Positions 61,296-64,000 of a stretch of DNA of 64,000 nt are shown in pieces. Location: the NCBI GenBank assembly GCA_046262935.1, contig JBHELT010000074.1, forward strand, positions 71,203 through 135,202, read 5' to 3'. Positions within the stretch are counted from its first letter, which is position 1, and every line of letters starts with the position of its first letter. The DNA comes from JBHELT01 sp046262935 (lineage in GTDB: Bacteria > Actinomycetota > CADDZG01 > JAHWKV01). Position numbers and translations under genes: made by a program. The notes under the pieces were generated by a model. That model saw only the letters and a list, made by a program, of their open reading frames with translations. It did not search any database and was not told the origin of the DNA.

Positions 61296-63110
61296 GTGAC
61301 GCCCGACACCGCGCTCCTTAAGCCGTACCGCCTTCGAACAGTCAAGATCGCCGTTCAATCGACCGGTCTAGCCCTGGTCGCACTGGCCATTTATCCCCTG
61401 CTGCCTGGTCATGGAGCTCTCGTAGCCAGGCCCTACATCTTGCTCATGGTTGTCGCAACGATCGGTGCGGCGTCGTTCAACTTCCTTCCGTGGAACAAGA
61501 TCTTGGACAACAAACGAGGCATGTGGGTCTTCTACGGTTGGTCGTTCCTCGACATCACATTGATCACACTGCTGGTTCTCGTGAGCCGCGGCGGTTCCTC
61601 TGAGTTATTCCTTTTATATGCGCTTACGACCATTTTCCTGGCGGTGTCATATCCACCTTGGGGACAAGCGGCTCTTCTGGCAGTCACGTTCGTGATGTAT
61701 GCACTGGTTTCGCAGGTGGGAGACGCTCCGCTCAACATCGCATCGCTCTTTTTCCGTCTCACAACTTTGGGGATAACCGCTTTGATGGGAAAGTTTCTGT
61801 CGTCAGAGTTGATGGGACAGATGGCCGCCTATAGCGAGGCTCGGGACGAGTCGATGAAGCGCGCCGGGCTCCTCGAAGCGGTTGCGCGCTCCGGTAAGAG
61901 CACTAACAGCCTGGACCCGGAAGAAGTGATGGGCGCGGTTGTTGCCGCCGCGACCGAACTGGGTTTCGAAGCCGTCGAGATCTGTGTATTCGATGAGGGC
62001 GCTGGCATCTATCGCATCGAGCATTCCTTCGGCCTGCCCGAAAACTACCTGGCCGCGCCTCACCGATTGGACGAAGGGATGATTGCCAAGGTGCGACAGA
62101 TCAAACAGACCTTCGTCGTGAATGACTACGTTGACTTCGAAGATGGCCTTATATCGATGCGAGAACTGGGTTTCCGGGCGGTTGTTGCCTCTCCGATCTG
62201 GTCAGGTACGCGCATGGTTGCCGTTCTTGCCGCTGGCACCAGAGCGCGTCGTTCAGTAACGAAGGAAGACATAGAGTCTTTCGAACTGCTCTCGGGTCAA
62301 GCCAGTGCTGCATTCGAGAACGCAAAACGATTCGAACATGAACGTCAGGCAGTGCAGCGACTAGAAGAACTCGATCGCTTGAAGCAGGATTTCATGGCTA
62401 CTATCTCGCACGAACTGAAGACACCTCTCACGGTGATCAAGGGGATGACCCAAACGTTAGAGCGGCGATGGGAATCCCTGGACCCAAACCTAAGACAGGA
62501 GTTTTTGAGGAAAGTGAACGACAACACCGACACACTGGAACGCACGATCACCGAACTGCTCGACTTCTCGAGACTGCAAAGTGGTGAGTTGCGGGCGGAG
62601 ATGCAGCAGATCCCCGTTGCAGGACTGATCACCTCGGCCGTAGAGAAGTTGTCGAACAAACTCGCCGACAAGCATGTAGATACCATGTCGCAGCGCGGCA
62701 TCTGCGTGGCCGGCGATAGACGGTTGCTCCAGAGAGCAATCGAAGAATTGGTCTCGAACGCTGCGAAGCATACGCAACCAGGGGCCCACATCTCGATCTC
62801 GGCTATCGCTCGGGGCGACGAGGCCGTTTTCGAAGTCGCAGATGACGGTCGCGGGATACCAGAAAGTGAATTAAGCGCGTTGACGCGGGAGTTTTTTCGG
62901 GGGGGCGACGTTGACACACGCTCGACCCGCGGTACTGGCATGGGGCTTGCGATGGTGAATGCGATCTTGAGGCTGCACTCATCGCGACTCGACATAAGCA
63001 ACCGCCAACCTCAAGGTGCGAGTTTCACTTTCTCATTGCCCATGGCTGTCTACGACATGATCCCTGAAGCAGAACAGGTGCCCGCGGTAACTGTCGAACC
63101 CGGGTTATAA
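61296..63110 (+). CDS. Membrane sensor histidine kinase with GAF domain
   Basis: A 604-residue kinase. About five or six N-terminal membrane helices (18-165) form the sensor, a GAF domain (about 185-345) follows, then HisKA with the phospho-acceptor His in TISHELKTPLT and the ATPase with N box ELVSNAAKH, G1 DDGRGIP and G2 GTGMGLAMV. No response regulator is adjacent; the two orphan receivers earlier in the window are possible partners (inference only). The 3' end overlaps the convergent HD gene by 6 bases. Confidence 0.92.
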   Translation: MTPDTALLKPYRLRTVKIAVQSTGLALVALAIYPLLPGHGALVARPYILLMVVATIGAASFNFLPWNKILDNKRGMWVFYGWSFLDITLITLLVLVSRGGSSELFLLYALTTIFLAVSYPPWGQAALLAVTFVMYALVSQVGDAPLNIASLFFRLTTLGITALMGKFLSSELMGQMAAYSEARDESMKRAGLLEAVARSGKSTNSLDPEEVMGAVVAAATELGFEAVEICVFDEGAGIYRIEHSFGLPENYLAAPHRLDEGMIAKVRQIKQTFVVNDYVDFEDGLISMRELGFRAVVASPIWSGTRMVAVLAAGTRARRSVTKEDIESFELLSGQASAAFENAKRFEHERQAVQRLEELDRLKQDFMATISHELKTPLTVIKGMTQTLERRWESLDPNLRQEFLRKVNDNTDTLERTITELLDFSRLQSGELRAEMQQIPVAGLITSAVEKLSNKLADKHVDTMSQRGICVAGDRRLLQRAIEELVSNAAKHTQPGAHISISAIARGDEAVFEVADDGRGIPESELSALTREFFRGGDVDTRSTRGTGMGLAMVNAILRLHSSRLDISNRQPQGASFTFSLPMAVYDMIPEAEQVPAVTVEPGL

Positions 63111-63653
63111 AAGTCCAGCCTCGGCAGCGACCGACGCTAGCCCCTCGATGGCCAACTGCAAGAACTCATCGAGTGCGATCCCGAGTTTCTCCTCGCAGTT
63201 GAAGATCTGATCGCGCTCAACCCCTGGGGCGAAAGACTTCTCCTTCAATTTCTTCTTGCAAGACGACACCTTCATCCCGGCTGTCTTGTCTGGCCGTACC
63301 AATGCGCAGGCGACCAAGAAGCCAGCGACAGCATCGGCTTGGACGATCGCCTGCGACATCTTGTCTTTGATGTACTCAGGATGAGCGTGAGCCAAGACGG
63401 TGTTGACGATGTCTTCGTCGACGCCCTCCTCGCGCAGCCACTCGGCGGCAAGGTATGCGTGACGGCTTAGATCGTGATGGGTCTGCTCCATGTCTAGGTC
63501 GTGGAACAATCCTGCGAGCCCCCAACGCTCGGCGTCCTCGCCGAAGTGCACTGCGAGCCTTCGCATGATGCCCTCGACGGTCACAAGATGCCGCAAAGTG
63601 GTCGGTTTCTCCGACCTCGATTCGACGATGGCGACAGCTTGGACCCTGTCCAT
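63105..63653 (-). CDS. HD-domain phosphohydrolase-like protein
   Basis: A 182-residue HD/HDIG protein. The metal-binding residues are His in TTLRH, the HD pair in FHDLD (about 50-54) and His in ... AHAHPEY followed by QADAVAG. This is the small stand-alone HDIG class often encoded near housekeeping genes; the substrate is unknown (nucleotide or phosphoester likely). Confidence 0.85.
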   Translation of the reverse strand: MDRVQAVAIVESRSEKPTTLRHLVTVEGIMRRLAVHFGEDAERWGLAGLFHDLDMEQTHHDLSRHAYLAAEWLREEGVDEDIVNTVLAHAHPEYIKDKMSQAIVQADAVAGFLVACALVRPDKTAGMKVSSCKKKLKEKSFAPGVERDQIFNCEEKLGIALDEFLQLAIEGLASVAAEAGLL

Positions 63654-63709
63654 GACTCGGAAGGCTACACCGCGTTTGCCACCACGCCGCGCGATGGCGC
63701 GTGAGCCGC

Positions 63710-63715
63710 CATAAT
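63710..63715 (+). promoter_or_regulatory. Putative -10 box of the OB-fold gene
   Basis: CATAAT ends seven bases before the ATG at 63723, and no ribosome site is visible, so a leaderless start is likely. Confidence 0.45.
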
Positions 63716-63722
63716 CGTTCGC

Positions 63723-64000
63723 ATGGGATTCTTCAAAAGGTTCGGCGAAAGACTTACGGAGTCACCCGAGCAGTTCCATGCCCAGCAGATACGAGGCTGG
63801 TGCGGAACTATCTTCGGGGTCGACCAGATCGCGGAGTGCAGGCCGCGGACCAGGCGCCGGGTTGCAGGTGTCGTTGAAAGCATCAAGGTCATCCCGCGTT
63901 CAGATACATCCACCCTCGAAATCGAGATCTACGACGGAACCGACACCATAGTTGGTGTTTGGTTCGGACGTCGCAAGATCCCGGGGGTGGACCTGGGAAG
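63723..64000 (+). CDS. OB-fold nucleic-acid-binding protein, partial (runs off the end)
   Basis: The frame from ATG 63723 is open to the window end (92 codons). It starts MGFFKRFGERLTESPEQ, then has CGTIF ... ECRPRTRRRVAGVVESIKVIP and LEIEIYDGTDTIVGVWFGRRKIPG. This is the pattern of a short actinobacterial OB-fold protein (RecG/AspRS-type wedge), in which the segment DGTD..VGVWFGRR is a beta strand of the barrel. It binds nucleic acid presumably; the C-terminus is missing. Confidence 0.8.
   Translation, partial: MGFFKRFGERLTESPEQFHAQQIRGWCGTIFGVDQIAECRPRTRRRVAGVVESIKVIPRSDTSTLEIEIYDGTDTIVGVWFGRRKIPGVDLG

Noticed and set aside
63665..63913. 82-codon minus-strand frame at the window end
   Set aside because: Antisense to the better-supported OB-fold gene that starts at 63723.

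Overview
The window reads as chromosomal DNA of an actinobacterium (Actinomycetota), probably a deep-branching one near Acidimicrobiia rather than a Streptomyces or Mycobacterium. The evidence is gene content and order: a radA–carD / ispD–ispF–cysS–rlmB–sigma block; a long tilS–hpt–ftsH–folE–folP–folB–folK–panC–panD–coaX–lysS run; a DUF3263–LytR_C (VirR-like) pair; the CxxHPDC-type small zinc protein; an MFS–thymidylate kinase fusion; a lone groEL under a CIRCE operator; and frequent GTG/TTG starts, some with a TAnnnT box a few bases upstream as in leaderless transcription. No phage, plasmid or CRISPR was seen; there is one decayed IS3-type element.

Layout. 0–8 kb: an isoprenyl synthase with a degenerate second metal motif, a cupredoxin lipoprotein, a methyltransferase, groEL, a Lys/Ala-rich histone-like protein, an orphan response regulator, a DUF4395–thioredoxin pair, and a moaD-like sulfur carrier with threonine synthase behind a SAM-I riboswitch. 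8–15 kb: a second orphan response regulator, a tandem 77-bp repeat, trehalose synthesis (otsA/otsB, convergent), a lipoprotein, the LytR_C/DUF3263 pair with a perfect 24-bp palindrome, and glutamate dehydrogenase. 15–21.7 kb: tRNA-Thr(TGT), a SigH-like sigma factor, rlmB, cysS, ispF, ispD, carD, radA. 21.7–25.7 kb: a HAD / APH-like kinase / acyl-CoA dehydrogenase operon that matches, gene for domain, animal ACAD10; then a double GNAT. 25.8–35.7 kb: an accessory stretch of large secreted proteins (a subtilase-like protein lacking catalytic residues, an unknown ORF in frame with it beyond one stop codon, a PD40 protein, a 12-repeat NHL protein) with the IS3-like element inside. 35.7–53 kb: clpC, then the co-directional lysS/pantothenate/folate/ftsH/hpt/tilS run headed by a membrane-anchored cupredoxin. 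53–64 kb: a diverged repeat copy, tRNA-Thr(CGT) overlapping holB, the MFS–Tmk fusion, topA, secreted proteins, DedA, a GAF-histidine kinase, an HD protein, and a partial OB-fold gene running off the end.

The most interesting systems are (1) the SAM-riboswitch-controlled threonine synthase/sulfur-carrier pair, which suggests thiocarboxylate-dependent homocysteine synthesis; (2) the split ACAD10-like operon, suggesting phosphorylation-dependent catabolism of hydroxy acids; and (3) the secreted pseudo-subtilase locus. All assignments were made by reading the sequence without database searches.
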